Shown: positions 44,240-53,459 of the stretch, piece by piece
Numbering within the stretch: position 1 is the first letter of the stretch
How the letters are laid out: every line of letters starts with the position of its first letter
DNA from: Ruminococcus flavefaciens
GTDB lineage: Bacteria; Bacillota; Clostridia; Oscillospirales; Ruminococcaceae
Length of the DNA: 64,000 bases
Assembly: GCF_900143025.1 (NCBI RefSeq)
Contig: NZ_FRCT01000001.1
Coordinates: 407,554-471,553 of the forward strand
Direction: 5' to 3'
Program-made: the position numbers and the translations under genes
Notes under the pieces: generated by a model
What the model saw: the letters and a program-made list of their open reading frames with translations, nothing else
What the model was told of the DNA's origin: nothing
The model's database searches: none

Positions 44240-46456
44240 ATGTTGCGAAAAATTAATTATCAAAAAAAGAAAGAGGAACTATTAGAAAAACACGGGGCAT
44301 ATTGTGCTTATTGTCAAGCTCCATTATTTCCGAATAATATGTGTATTGATCATTATTTGCCTATGAAATTTTATCCTGAGAAAGCAAATGATGATGATAA
44401 TCTTATATTGTGCTGCCGTGAGTGTAATATTAGAAAATCAAGCCGCTTGCCATATGATGAAAATGGTAATATCGTAATACTCAACCCATATACAGAAGAG
44501 TATAAAAAAATGATACGCGGAAGTAAAAATGGACGCCTTGTATTGAACCTTGATAACGCAACGCCTGCAATGCTGAATACGGTTAAAGAATTAGCACTGG
44601 ACAAGAGAGCGAATACATACATATATCATGATACGGGTTCTGCAAAGGTATCTGATGATCTTGATATCAAAAAAGAAACAAAAGTTGAGACAGAGCGTTT
44701 AAATCGCATAAATAAGGTAAGAATAAGGAATTTTAAATCTATTGAAGATATAGAATTATCGCTGAACAGGATAAATGTTCTGATCGGCGGAAATAATGCG
44801 GGAAAATCCAGCATCTTGCAGGCGGTACAATTTGCTATAGGTGTTGCACAAACTGCGGGACGTCACGAAAAAGATGTGTATGCTAAGCCCAAGATAGTAT
44901 TTTGTGATGATTCTTCTGCTTTTTTGTATTCACCTACTGTTGACATGAATGCACTTATCAGAAAAAAAGAAGGTTCTGAAAAGAACGGGATAGATATTAC
45001 TTTTTCAACGAAAACTGTAAAAACCGATATAGTACTTTATCATAAGCTCAATAATTCGTTTGAAGCGAAAATAAGCAACACTTCACTTTTCAACGCAATA
45101 AAAAGCAATACTTCTCCTTACTGTGTTTATATTACAGGACTTTCGGGACTGCCTTTGACAGAGGAATTCACAGCAAAAGCAAAGGTTCTTAAATCTGCTA
45201 CAAGAGGCGATTCAAATCTATATCTTAGAAATATTTTGTGGCTTCTTCACGAAGATGAAGATAAAAGTAAATGGGAGAATTTTTTGAAAAAATTCAAACT
45301 TTTTTATCCCGAGTATACCATTGATATATGTTTTTCACCTGAAATAGATGAAATGATAAATGTATTTGCAATTGTAAAAAAAGACAGACAGGCTAATTTG
45401 AAAATACCGCTGGATATGTTGGGAACAGGTGCATTGCAAGTAATACAGATACTGTCATATATCAGTTATTTCACGCCTTCCATATTGATACTTGACGAAC
45501 CTGATACCCACCTTCATCCGAAAAATCAGAAGTTGTTATTTGAAGTTTTAAAAAAGTATTCAGATAAGGAAGGAACTCAGATACTTATCGCTACACATTC
45601 AAAACATATTATGGACAGCGCACAAAATGCGAAAGCTACATCTGTATTTTGGATAAGCAGGGGAGAAACAGCTCAGGAATTGAAACCCGGTTATAATACA
45701 GAGGTCATAAGTGTATTGCAGGAAATAGGAGAAGCTACTCTTGCCGAGTTGAAAAAAAGCGATCTGAAATATATTATTTTTACGGAAGATGAAAATGTTG
45801 ATAAAACAAAATATCTGAAGACTATTCTGGAAGCATCGGGAGTGAATGAACGATCGGTGGCGATAGTGCCTTATTATGGCTGTTCCAAAGCAGATAATAT
45901 CATAACTGCGTATAAACTTCTTGAGAATTTTAATTCTGATCTGAAAATAATAGTACATAGAGATCGAGATTATCTGAACGATGAACAAAAAAAGGCTTAC
46001 AAGAACTCGTTAAATAAGAAAGGTATCAAGGGTAAGATCAGTGTATGGTTTACTCCGGGAAGTGACCTTGAGGCGATATTTGTTGATGCTGCTCATATAA
46101 AGGCGTGTTATCCTGAGCTTGGGGATAGTATTATCGAAAATGCAATAAAAGAAGCATATGCTGAGGCTAAAGCTGCAAGTGTAAAGCGACTTGTTGAACA
46201 CCAAAAGGTAACGGAAAGAGAAAATAATAAAAAGATGAAATCGACCGAGAACTCGCATAAAACAGAAGCAGATCTTGAAAGCTTATATGATAGCGATCCG
46301 TCTTATTATTGCTATGGCAAAAAAACTTTTAGTGCTTTGAAGGCGATCATTCAGAAAAGTTTGCATGAAAATCCAAAGCTGATAGAACCTACAAAGTTTA
46401 TAGAGCAAAAAGAACTGAAGGCTCTTTTTAAAGACACTTCCAAAATAAAAAAATAA
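44240..46456 (+). CDS. HNH endonuclease - SMC-like ATPase - TOPRIM fusion, putative defence nuclease
   Basis: This 738-residue cytoplasmic protein has three parts. Residues 15-75 form a zinc-type HNH nuclease (C22-x2-C25, D37-H38 in 'CIDHYLP', N54, C59-x2-C62). Residues 158-475 form an AAA/ABC-like ATPase of the OLD type: 'IRNFKSIEDIELSLNRINV', Walker A 'GGNNAGKSS' (183-191), a signature-like 'LGTGALQ' (394-400), Walker B 'LILDEPDTHLHP' and 'ATHS'. Residues 505-640 look like an OLD-family TOPRIM, with E516 and D521 in 'FTEDENVDK' and D575-x-D577 in 'VHRDRDY'. Septu uses separate ATPase and HNH proteins, and Gabija GajA is an ATPase-TOPRIM; this joins both ideas. The ATG at 44240 has GGAGG seven bases ahead; an in-frame ATG at 44222 precedes that site. 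Confidence 0.8.
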   Translation: MLRKINYQKKKEELLEKHGAYCAYCQAPLFPNNMCIDHYLPMKFYPEKANDDDNLILCCRECNIRKSSRLPYDENGNIVILNPYTEEYKKMIRGSKNGRLVLNLDNATPAMLNTVKELALDKRANTYIYHDTGSAKVSDDLDIKKETKVETERLNRINKVRIRNFKSIEDIELSLNRINVLIGGNNAGKSSILQAVQFAIGVAQTAGRHEKDVYAKPKIVFCDDSSAFLYSPTVDMNALIRKKEGSEKNGIDITFSTKTVKTDIVLYHKLNNSFEAKISNTSLFNAIKSNTSPYCVYITGLSGLPLTEEFTAKAKVLKSATRGDSNLYLRNILWLLHEDEDKSKWENFLKKFKLFYPEYTIDICFSPEIDEMINVFAIVKKDRQANLKIPLDMLGTGALQVIQILSYISYFTPSILILDEPDTHLHPKNQKLLFEVLKKYSDKEGTQILIATHSKHIMDSAQNAKATSVFWISRGETAQELKPGYNTEVISVLQEIGEATLAELKKSDLKYIIFTEDENVDKTKYLKTILEASGVNERSVAIVPYYGCSKADNIITAYKLLENFNSDLKIIVHRDRDYLNDEQKKAYKNSLNKKGIKGKISVWFTPGSDLEAIFVDAAHIKACYPELGDSIIENAIKEAYAEAKAASVKRLVEHQKVTERENNKKMKSTENSHKTEADLESLYDSDPSYYCYGKKTFSALKAIIQKSLHENPKLIEPTKFIEQKELKALFKDTSKIKK

Positions 46457-46476
46457 AATGATATTTTAGCATAACA

Positions 46477-46505
46477 AAAAGTCCCCGAAATGTCGGGGAC
46501 TTTTC
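46477..46505. terminator. Bidirectional terminator
   Basis: AAAAGTCCCCGA and TCGGGGACTTTT pair around AATG between the plus-strand nuclease gene and the minus-strand lipoprotein gene. Confidence 0.85.
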
Positions 46506-46566
46506 TTATGTAATAATACGATTATTAAAACGAAAAAGCATTGTTTATTTGAAAATTGGAGCGATA

Positions 46567-47991
46567 TTATCTAATTGCTTCGAATCTGCTTTCAAAGTCA
46601 TTGGCAGGTGTCTCGGATGTTTGGATAAGAATTATATTTTCATCATCTATCCTTCTTGCATATGCAATATGCGGATATGAAGAAACTGTATATGAGATCT
46701 TTACATATTCATTGCCGCCGAGAGAGATTCTTTCGGGACCGCATATATCTGTTACTTCAAAATCGGAAGTATAATCCATTTCCTCAAGCTGTAAGAATTC
46801 TTCAGCAGATATATCGGGATTTTCCGGATATCTGAGCTTTGTGTTATAAAACCAAACATTTACCTTGTTATACGCTTCACCATAGGTAACAGAAGCATCT
46901 ATCACGCCTGTCTTATAGTGAGCTCTTTCTTCCTCGCTCATAAATCTTGTCGGCATCATATATGAGGTATAAAGGTTTGAATCGTCAAGAAACTCAGCAT
47001 TTTCGGGAAATTTGAGCTTTAATCCCGCATAATCCGAAATATATGTACTGCCTTCGATCCTGCCCATATCAAAAGCTGTTTTCGCATTAGAAGAATTGTC
47101 ATACTGTGAGCTGTTGCCTTCAGGATAATAAGCTGTATCTGCTGTATACGCTTCCCGGACGGTAGTCGGTTCGGGTGTTCTTCCTGCTTTTTCCTCATAT
47201 ACTGAATAATCTGTTGATTCAAGGCTATTTATGCGCCATTCTCCGCAGCTTGGTTCAATTATAAAATCAACGATATCGCAGCATGATGACACTTTTGATT
47301 CGTTTGAGCCTAAAATATTGGGATAATATGCTCTGAACGATGTATCTGTTACATCTGTTATGATTATTGGTTCGGTTGGAGCTGTATGACCTATCCAGCC
47401 TACCTGAGGAGAGACTGTATTTGTGTACATTTTTCCATTGTACATGATATAGCTCTTGTAATAAAGCATATCCGATATATCAACACCTGTTTCGTCGATA
47501 TAGTCGCCGCTGCTGTAGTCGCTGCTTATTTCGGTACATTCAGACATTGGGTATTTGTTTGCGAAGCTTTCGGAATATACTGTCTTTTTATATTCCATAA
47601 TGTCATCTATAGAATTGAACTCAAAACCCTTGCCTGAAATGCGTGCAAATACAACGTCCTGTGTATCGCCATTCGTATACGGAGCAGTCAGCTTGAAGGT
47701 CACAGTATCATCAGGATTAGAATAAGAGATGAATCTGTACAGGAACTGTGGTTTCATTTCATAGTATTTTTCAACGAGGTCAAGTGCGATATCTTCATAT
47801 GAAGAATCTTTATATTTATTCGAGCTGCTGTTTGTCTTTTCTGTTTTATCAGTTCCGGCAGAAATGGCTACAACACCGGTGTTGTCTTTAGGTGAAGCCG
47901 CCATATTTGACAGTGAAGATACTTCCTTACCGCATGATGTAAGTGCGCTAAGTGCTGCTGCAAATGTAATGATCATTGTTTTCTTTTTCAT
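46567..47991 (-). CDS. Lipoprotein sharing the sigma-partner ectodomain
   Basis: The 474-residue product has a lipoprotein signal (lipobox 'LTSC', Cys near 20), a Ser/Thr-rich linker, a domain at about 65-265 and a C-terminal domain at about 315-474. The first domain is clearly homologous to the end of the membrane protein at 24133-25617: both have 'VEKYYEM', 'DVVFARISG', 'SGDYIDETGV', 'QVGWIGHTAPTEPIII' and 'DPSC/EPSC..WRINSL'. No sigma factor lies next to this copy. The C-terminal domain is not recognised. The start at 47991 has AAAGGAG eight bases ahead; an ATG 21 bases upstream precedes that site. Confidence 0.75.
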   Translation of the reverse strand: MKKKTMIITFAAALSALTSCGKEVSSLSNMAASPKDNTGVVAISAGTDKTEKTNSSSNKYKDSSYEDIALDLVEKYYEMKPQFLYRFISYSNPDDTVTFKLTAPYTNGDTQDVVFARISGKGFEFNSIDDIMEYKKTVYSESFANKYPMSECTEISSDYSSGDYIDETGVDISDMLYYKSYIMYNGKMYTNTVSPQVGWIGHTAPTEPIIITDVTDTSFRAYYPNILGSNESKVSSCCDIVDFIIEPSCGEWRINSLESTDYSVYEEKAGRTPEPTTVREAYTADTAYYPEGNSSQYDNSSNAKTAFDMGRIEGSTYISDYAGLKLKFPENAEFLDDSNLYTSYMMPTRFMSEEERAHYKTGVIDASVTYGEAYNKVNVWFYNTKLRYPENPDISAEEFLQLEEMDYTSDFEVTDICGPERISLGGNEYVKISYTVSSYPHIAYARRIDDENIILIQTSETPANDFESRFEAIR

Positions 47992-48011
47992 AATTATAAC
48001 TCCTTTTTTCA

Positions 48012-48334
48012 ATATACCTTTGTGGATTTAAAAGCGCCTTTCATAAATTACAATCGTAGCAAGAGAATGAAGTGTTACATCTGAGGCAAAAAATTTTTGA
48101 AAAGTTTTTTATGATAAGAAAATGCGAAAAGATATCAGTGCAAGAAGCTTTGCGTGACCCGAGTTCATACCTTTCAGTTTTTAGCGAGTTATAAAATTTG
48201 TATCAATATAAATCAAGACTGTATGTCGTTGCCCTTTTTTCTTTCATTGTAATACTTAAAAACTGATAATATCAATAATCAAATTATTTGAAAGGGGATT
48301 ATGCCACTCCTTTTTATCTTAAAACAGTTAAATC
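48012..48334. other. Intergenic region without a gene
   Basis: This AT-rich stretch between the divergent lipoprotein and esterase genes shows no open frame of note. It presumably holds the minus-strand promoter for the lipoprotein gene, which I could not place with confidence. Confidence 0.5.
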
Positions 48335-48363
48335 TTGACTTTTGAGCAGGTACGCGATAAAAT
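48335..48363 (+). promoter_or_regulatory. Promoter of dockerin esterase gene
   Basis: TTGACT at 48335-48340, a 17-base spacer and TAAAAT at 48358-48363 lie 42 bases before the start codon, with an ACGGAGG site between. Confidence 0.8.
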
Positions 48364-48405
48364 TAAGGTATCAATTCAAGCAATGACACACGGAGGAATA
48401 TTAAA

Positions 48406-49599
48406 ATGAATATTATCAAAAAAGCAACAGCAGCTCTTACGTCTGCCGCAGTTCTTGCGGTTGGCTCTGCTATGCCTGCAATAGCTGCAAACAATGGTGA
48501 CCTTAACAATGATGGCGTTATCGACTCGTTTGACCTGATTTTATGCCGCAAGAACCTGATAACCATGTTTTCGGGCGGGCAGGCTGATATGCTGGGCGAT
48601 ATCGACGGCAACGGCTCTATCCAGATAAACGACCTTGTGCTTCTGCAAAAGTATGTACTTGGCTCAATAAAGGAGTTCCCGCAGACAACAACTACAACAA
48701 CGACTGTTACCACAACAACTTCTGCACCTGTTACTACTACGACTACAACAGTGAACAGCGGCGACAGCTACATGAAGAAAATGGCAGCGGATATTAAGCT
48801 ACACGAAGACAGCTCCGTTACCGAGAAAAAGGGCGGCGTTGACTATGGAACAATAGAGAAAAAGACCTATTACTCCAAGGACGCCGAACGCGAAAAGAAC
48901 CTCAATATCCTGCTTCCCCCGGGCTATGACAGCAGTCGGAAGTATCCTGTAATGTATGTTTTCCACGGAATTTTCGGCTCTGAGGATTCCATGACAGACG
49001 ACAGCATGAAGATACAGACTATGCTTGGAAATCTTATTGCTTCGGGCGAAGCTGAGAAAATGATAATTGTATTCCCACAGATGTTCACCACAAATGACAG
49101 GAATCTTTTCCCTGCATTTACAAATGAATCCTCACGAGCTTATGACGCTATCCGTGAAGACCTCGAAAACAGTATAATGCCGTTTATGGAGGAGAATTAC
49201 TCTATCAAGACAGGCAGAGAAAATACTGCTATTACAGGCTTCTCAATGGGCGGCAGAGAGGCACTCTATGTTGGAGTCACAAGACCTCAGCTTTACGGCT
49301 ACGTTGGCGGAGTTTGCCCTGCGCCCGGTATATTCCCCACTGTTGACGGCAATATGACTCATGAGGGCTGTATGTCTCCGAGCGAGTTCTGCTTCGGTTC
49401 AGCTCCGAGCCCATATGTACTTATGATAACCTGCACCAGATTTGACGGTACTGTAGGCGATGCTCCCGAGAGCTATCACAAGGCACTTGAGCAGAACGGA
49501 GTAGAGCATATCTGGCACGAGCTTACTGACGGTGACCACGGTTCAATATCCGTCAGAGCGCATATGTATAATTTCTTAAGATACGTATTTAAAGCATAA
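48406..49599 (+). CDS. Cellulosomal CE1-family esterase with N-terminal dockerin
   Basis: The 397-residue enzyme has a signal peptide (1-28), a dockerin at about 30-88 ('DLNNDGVIDSFD', 'DIDGNGSIQIND'), a Thr-rich linker (about 90-120) and a CE1 alpha/beta hydrolase domain (about 135-397). The nucleophile is S280 in 'GFSMGG', the oxyanion region is 'YVFHGIFGSEDS' and the catalytic His is in 'DGDHGSISV' near the end. The family includes feruloyl and acetylxylan esterases, so it should strip ester groups from xylan and help the xylanase. Dockerin before catalytic domain is the less common order. Confidence 0.9.
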   Translation: MNIIKKATAALTSAAVLAVGSAMPAIAANNGDLNNDGVIDSFDLILCRKNLITMFSGGQADMLGDIDGNGSIQINDLVLLQKYVLGSIKEFPQTTTTTTTVTTTTSAPVTTTTTTVNSGDSYMKKMAADIKLHEDSSVTEKKGGVDYGTIEKKTYYSKDAEREKNLNILLPPGYDSSRKYPVMYVFHGIFGSEDSMTDDSMKIQTMLGNLIASGEAEKMIIVFPQMFTTNDRNLFPAFTNESSRAYDAIREDLENSIMPFMEENYSIKTGRENTAITGFSMGGREALYVGVTRPQLYGYVGGVCPAPGIFPTVDGNMTHEGCMSPSEFCFGSAPSPYVLMITCTRFDGTVGDAPESYHKALEQNGVEHIWHELTDGDHGSISVRAHMYNFLRYVFKA

Positions 49600-49711
49600 T
49601 AAACGATCCCCGAGCTATTGCTCGGGGATCACTTATATTACTTTAAAATTTTTCTGTACAGAGCTGTTCCGTGACAGAAGTCCTTCAAGTATATTCGGAT
49701 TTGTCAGGAAT
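49598..49711. repeat. 114-bp direct repeat, copy 1
   Basis: This stretch matches 53314-53427 at nearly every base. It begins with a terminator hairpin (GATCCCCGAG with its complement, 49605-49630) and continues with a minus-strand frame reading 'FLTNPNILEGLLSRNSS' and a stop. It looks like the tail of a lost minus-strand gene with its terminator. It ends three bases before the stop of the LRR-transglutaminase gene. Confidence 0.85.
49605..49636. terminator. Terminator after esterase gene
   Basis: GATCCCCGAG and CTCGGGGATC pair around CTATTG. The tail is only moderately T-rich. Confidence 0.7.
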
Positions 49712-49714
49712 TGA

Positions 49715-51118
49715 TCATGCTCTTTCGCCGAGGCCGAGTGTTCTGAAAGGTACATTGCCCTTGTAACCAAGTTTTTCGTTATCCTTTGTTCCGTAGAAGT
49801 CATCTACATCAACGACCCAGTCTTTTGAAGATAAGTGACGATCAGATATTACCTTTTCATCTTTTCCTAATGGAAATGTCTTAATATAAGCGAGGTATTC
49901 AGCATCTGTATAGAAATGCTTTGCGTGAAGCGAATCAAAATTGTACCACTTTCCGTCCATTTTAATGAAGTTCCAGCCGTGGCAGTGACCGTCTCCGCCA
50001 ATAAGGATATCTTCTGAATTAAAGCCTGCTGCTACTGCAAGGTTATAGAATGAACGTGTAAATCCGCCGCAAACGCCTTCTCTTGTGCTGAGAGTGGTAG
50101 GAGCACAGTTCATATCACGGTGGTTATTGCTATTGGGTCCCTGTGATACATAGTTTCTGAGCTTCTGAGCAAGGTTTGTGAGCTTTTCCTTTTTAACTTC
50201 TGTTGAATCATATTCGTAAATATGGATATTCCAGTTGTCAACGATCTTCTTTGAAATGGAAGCAGTAAATGAAGGGATACCCTGACCTGTCATTACCATT
50301 CCTTCTTCATTATATCTTGTATCGTTGCAGCCCCAGAAAACGTCAACAGCGGTGTCAATGTTCTTACGGTCTAAGATAACAGCGTTTAATGCATCACAGT
50401 TATAAAAAGCGCAGCTTTCAATAGTAAGGACACTGTCATCGTTTGAGGAATTAATTAAAATACCGCTAAGAGAACTACAGTTCTTGAACGCATTTGCGCC
50501 TATGACATTAATATTTCCTTTGATAGCTAACTTTTTGATTCCGGAATTTTCAAAAGCATTTGTTCCGATAGCAGTTACACTGGAAGGTAAGTTAATGGCG
50601 GTAAGAGATGTACAATTCTTGAATGTTTCATAGTTTATATATGATATGCTGTTGTTGCCGTTAAAGTCGAAGCTGCTCAGAGAGCTGCAATCCTTGAAGG
50701 CTTCTCCGTCAATGTAAGTGATATAAGGAGAGAGAGTTACTTTCTGAAGATTGTAATCGCCCTTGAAAGTTCCGTACTTGATAGCTGAAAGATATTTTGC
50801 ATGAGAAAAGTCAACTGATTCAAGAGCCTTGCAGCCGCTGAAAGCGTATGCCGACACTTCTCTTATATAATAGTATTTGCCGTCAACATAAATATTTATC
50901 GGGATCCTGAGCTTTGTAAGATTTGAATCGATACCTGTAACAACAGCGGTATCATCGTAATAGTTGTAATGGATACCGTCAATTACAGTTTCGCCGTAAG
51001 CATAAGCTGCTGATGCAGTCGGAACAGAAAATGCAGATGTATTGTTTGTGAGAGGTGCTACTGCTGTAACTGCCATTGCAGCAACAGCTAAGAAGCTAAG
51101 TACATTTTTAGATTTCAT
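49715..51118 (-). CDS. Secreted LRR-transglutaminase-like protein
   Basis: The 467-residue protein has a signal peptide (1-38), BspA-type leucine-rich repeats (about 85-265, units like 'AFKDCSSLSSFDFNGN') and a C-terminal transglutaminase-like domain (about 305-440). The triad is C350 in 'REGVCGGFTRSF', H380 in 'GHCHGWNFI' and D395 in 'WYNFDSLH'. Such domains act as proteases, peptide N-glycanase-like enzymes or crosslinkers, so the activity is open. Unlike its neighbours it has no dockerin or anchor. A GGAG-type site precedes the ATG. The next upstream gene on this strand is another cysteine-active protein. Confidence 0.85.
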   Translation of the reverse strand: MKSKNVLSFLAVAAMAVTAVAPLTNNTSAFSVPTASAAYAYGETVIDGIHYNYYDDTAVVTGIDSNLTKLRIPINIYVDGKYYYIREVSAYAFSGCKALESVDFSHAKYLSAIKYGTFKGDYNLQKVTLSPYITYIDGEAFKDCSSLSSFDFNGNNSISYINYETFKNCTSLTAINLPSSVTAIGTNAFENSGIKKLAIKGNINVIGANAFKNCSSLSGILINSSNDDSVLTIESCAFYNCDALNAVILDRKNIDTAVDVFWGCNDTRYNEEGMVMTGQGIPSFTASISKKIVDNWNIHIYEYDSTEVKKEKLTNLAQKLRNYVSQGPNSNNHRDMNCAPTTLSTREGVCGGFTRSFYNLAVAAGFNSEDILIGGDGHCHGWNFIKMDGKWYNFDSLHAKHFYTDAEYLAYIKTFPLGKDEKVISDRHLSSKDWVVDVDDFYGTKDNEKLGYKGNVPFRTLGLGERA

Positions 51119-51222
51119 TGTTTTTTTCTCCTTTTATGATAGTATTATTATAACCTATAGTAAATATCGGCATTTATGACTTTATCCGACATTTGAATAA
51201 AGTCATAAATGTCAGTGGTATT

Positions 51223-52995
51223 TTACTTTACGTAACCTAATTCGTCAGCAAAGTAGGTGATGCCGTTAACTGTGAATTTGCGGTTGAAATACTGACGGCC
51301 GTCAGCGCCAACATATAATGTTTCATTCTTGTTTTCGTCTCTGATAAAACGGTTTGTAACTTTGTAGCCGTTTTCGTCAAGATAGTAATAGCTTCCTCTG
51401 ATAATATGCCAGCCTGTCCATACAGAGCCGTCGTTGCTGATGTACTTTCCGTCAGGAGTCCAGCAGTCGTTATCGAAAGCATCTATATCTTTTTCATCTA
51501 TTCTGCCGTCAGCGTTTATATCCATGAGTTCCTTCTGGAGAGTAGAGTACTCAAATGCGCCCTTATCCTTCTGGTAACGTACATAATTTACATAGTTGAG
51601 GAGCATATCTCTGTCGGCAGAATCAAGAACATGGTCATAGTTTATATCGCCGCGCTGGAGATCAAGCTCTACGACGCCTGTATTTTTAGCACCGTCTATA
51701 TCAACGTGTGCAACGACTTTTCCCAGATCATCTCTGAGAGATAATGAGTGAACATATACCAAAGTTGAATTTGAATTTGTAAGAGTTATTCTGTACTTTC
51801 TGTTTGTGAAATAATCATTTTTGCACATTGAATCAATATCTGTTACAATAGCACCGCTGTACGAATTGGTATAGTTATTGGAGAAATTGCTGAATGTGCT
51901 TACGTTGTTTTCGTTGTCAACGTCAACTGTCTGAATAGTAATGCCGCTGAGATCGGTCGAGTCAACATCTGCCTCGGCAAGAAGCTTCATGTTCTTAACT
52001 CCTACGTCAATTGTGTAGCCTAATGTGCTGTCATATCCGAATGCAGGAACTCTGTGATAGCCATAGCGATTGCATTTAATTTTATCGCTTGATGGTTTTA
52101 ATGCATCATATGCGACCCACATGAAGCCCTTGTTTCTCCATTCATCGGTCCACTGTGTGCAGTTCTGATCACAGTTGTACCATGAATTAACGATCTTGAA
52201 AGCTCCCTTGAAGGTCTGATTTCCGAATCTGATCTGAATGTCATCATCATAGCCTACAATAGTAAAAGCGTGTCCAAAATAATTGTTATCTTTATTGATG
52301 TTTTGTACACAGGCATATTCACCGTCTTGAGTAGTTCCGACATAATAATCATAATCGAAGAAGCCTTGTGTTCCGATTATTTTATTATTAGCAAGCTGTT
52401 CTTTGAGCTTATTGATACCGTCTTCATAACCGTTTGAAATGATCGGGTGATAATCGTTAAGGCGTATTTTTAAAGCCTTACATAAGAGATCAGGATTATT
52501 TTCCTGATGAGTATAATCGAATTCTTCAGGCTTGCCATAAGGCGGTACATGGAACTCTGCGTCATTTATAGTCAGAGCACCCATCTGTTTTATGAATCTG
52601 TAAGCATCTACCAGGTTATAACCGTTGTTTGCACCCTGGTTTACATGATTGAAAATAAATTCAGGAGAAAAAGAGATGCTTGGAAGAACTCCGAATTTGT
52701 CTAAATAAGCTTTTCTTGCTTCATATGTAAACTGATAATATGTTGAAGTGAATGAAACGCACGAAAAAGTATCGCCCTGATTTCCTATTTTTTCAACAAA
52801 TAACGGATTTGTTTTATCAACGTAGCCTTTTACAGAATCGTAAGCTTTACTTAGATCGACTTTTGAAGGAAGGCTTGATGAAGAGCTTGCTGCTGAAGCA
52901 GAAGCTAAATTAGTGCTGTCAGTGTTTGAAAGTACACCTGCTGCTGATGTTGTAATAGCAAGTGCTGCGAGAAACGAAAGAGCATTTTTTAACAT
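51223..52995 (-). CDS. Secreted papain-like protease with dockerin and wall-binding repeats
   Basis: The 590-residue protein has a signal peptide (1-35), a C1A papain-like domain (about 45-300) with Q73 and C79 in 'GNQGDTFSCVSF', H242 in 'GHAFTIVGYDD' and N270 in 'KIVNSWY', a beta domain (about 320-445), a dockerin-like region (about 449-507, 'DINYDHVLDSAD' and 'DINADGRIDEKD') and choline-binding-type repeats (about 525-590, 'GWHIIRGSYYYLDENGYKV', 'NGITYFADELGYV'). Dockerin and repeats give it two possible ways to stay at the cell surface. The spacer between dockerin halves is longer than usual. The ATG at 52995 has AGAAAGGAAA ahead of it; an earlier one lacks a site. Confidence 0.87.
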   Translation of the reverse strand: MLKNALSFLAALAITTSAAGVLSNTDSTNLASASAASSSSSLPSKVDLSKAYDSVKGYVDKTNPLFVEKIGNQGDTFSCVSFTSTYYQFTYEARKAYLDKFGVLPSISFSPEFIFNHVNQGANNGYNLVDAYRFIKQMGALTINDAEFHVPPYGKPEEFDYTHQENNPDLLCKALKIRLNDYHPIISNGYEDGINKLKEQLANNKIIGTQGFFDYDYYVGTTQDGEYACVQNINKDNNYFGHAFTIVGYDDDIQIRFGNQTFKGAFKIVNSWYNCDQNCTQWTDEWRNKGFMWVAYDALKPSSDKIKCNRYGYHRVPAFGYDSTLGYTIDVGVKNMKLLAEADVDSTDLSGITIQTVDVDNENNVSTFSNFSNNYTNSYSGAIVTDIDSMCKNDYFTNRKYRITLTNSNSTLVYVHSLSLRDDLGKVVAHVDIDGAKNTGVVELDLQRGDINYDHVLDSADRDMLLNYVNYVRYQKDKGAFEYSTLQKELMDINADGRIDEKDIDAFDNDCWTPDGKYISNDGSVWTGWHIIRGSYYYLDENGYKVTNRFIRDENKNETLYVGADGRQYFNRKFTVNGITYFADELGYVK

Positions 52996-53313
52996 GATAA
53001 TTTCCTTTCTGTAATTAGATTTTTGATTTTTGTGGTTCATGAACTTTAACTTATGATATTGAAAGCATTGCGCATTTGCTTTTTTGGATAATAATAGCAG
53101 GTATTAATACTAAAAAAGCTATAGGGGGCTATCCGACTATTCTGGATATATGCTTTTTTATTTGCTGATTATTTTTGAGTAAGTGCTTTCATAAATACTA
53201 TTCGGAATTAATTTATTTAATCGGACAAAAAACAAAAATATTTTTTACAAGCATTATAAAATGAATGAAGAAAAGCCTATATAATGCAACCGTTCGATAA
53301 TATACCACCCATA
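52996..53313. other. AT-rich intergenic region
   Basis: No gene is seen here. It should hold the promoter of the minus-strand protease gene. One frame near 53284 runs into the direct repeat and is not protein-like. Confidence 0.5.
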
Positions 53314-53427
53314 AATAAACGATCCCCGAGCTATTGCTCGGGGATCGTTTATATTACTTTTAAATTTTTCTGTACAGAGCTGTTCCGTGACAGAAGTCCT
53401 TCAAGTATATTCGGATTTGTCAGGAAT
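53314..53427. repeat. 114-bp direct repeat, copy 2
   Basis: Nearly identical to 49598-49711, including the GATCCCCGAG hairpin and the minus-strand frame reading 'FLTNPNILEGLLSRNSS'. The two copies enclose the LRR-transglutaminase and protease genes, a 3.6-kb segment. Confidence 0.85.
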
Positions 53428-53459
53428 GCAAAAGATTACTTTAGCCCGAAAATAGAAGT

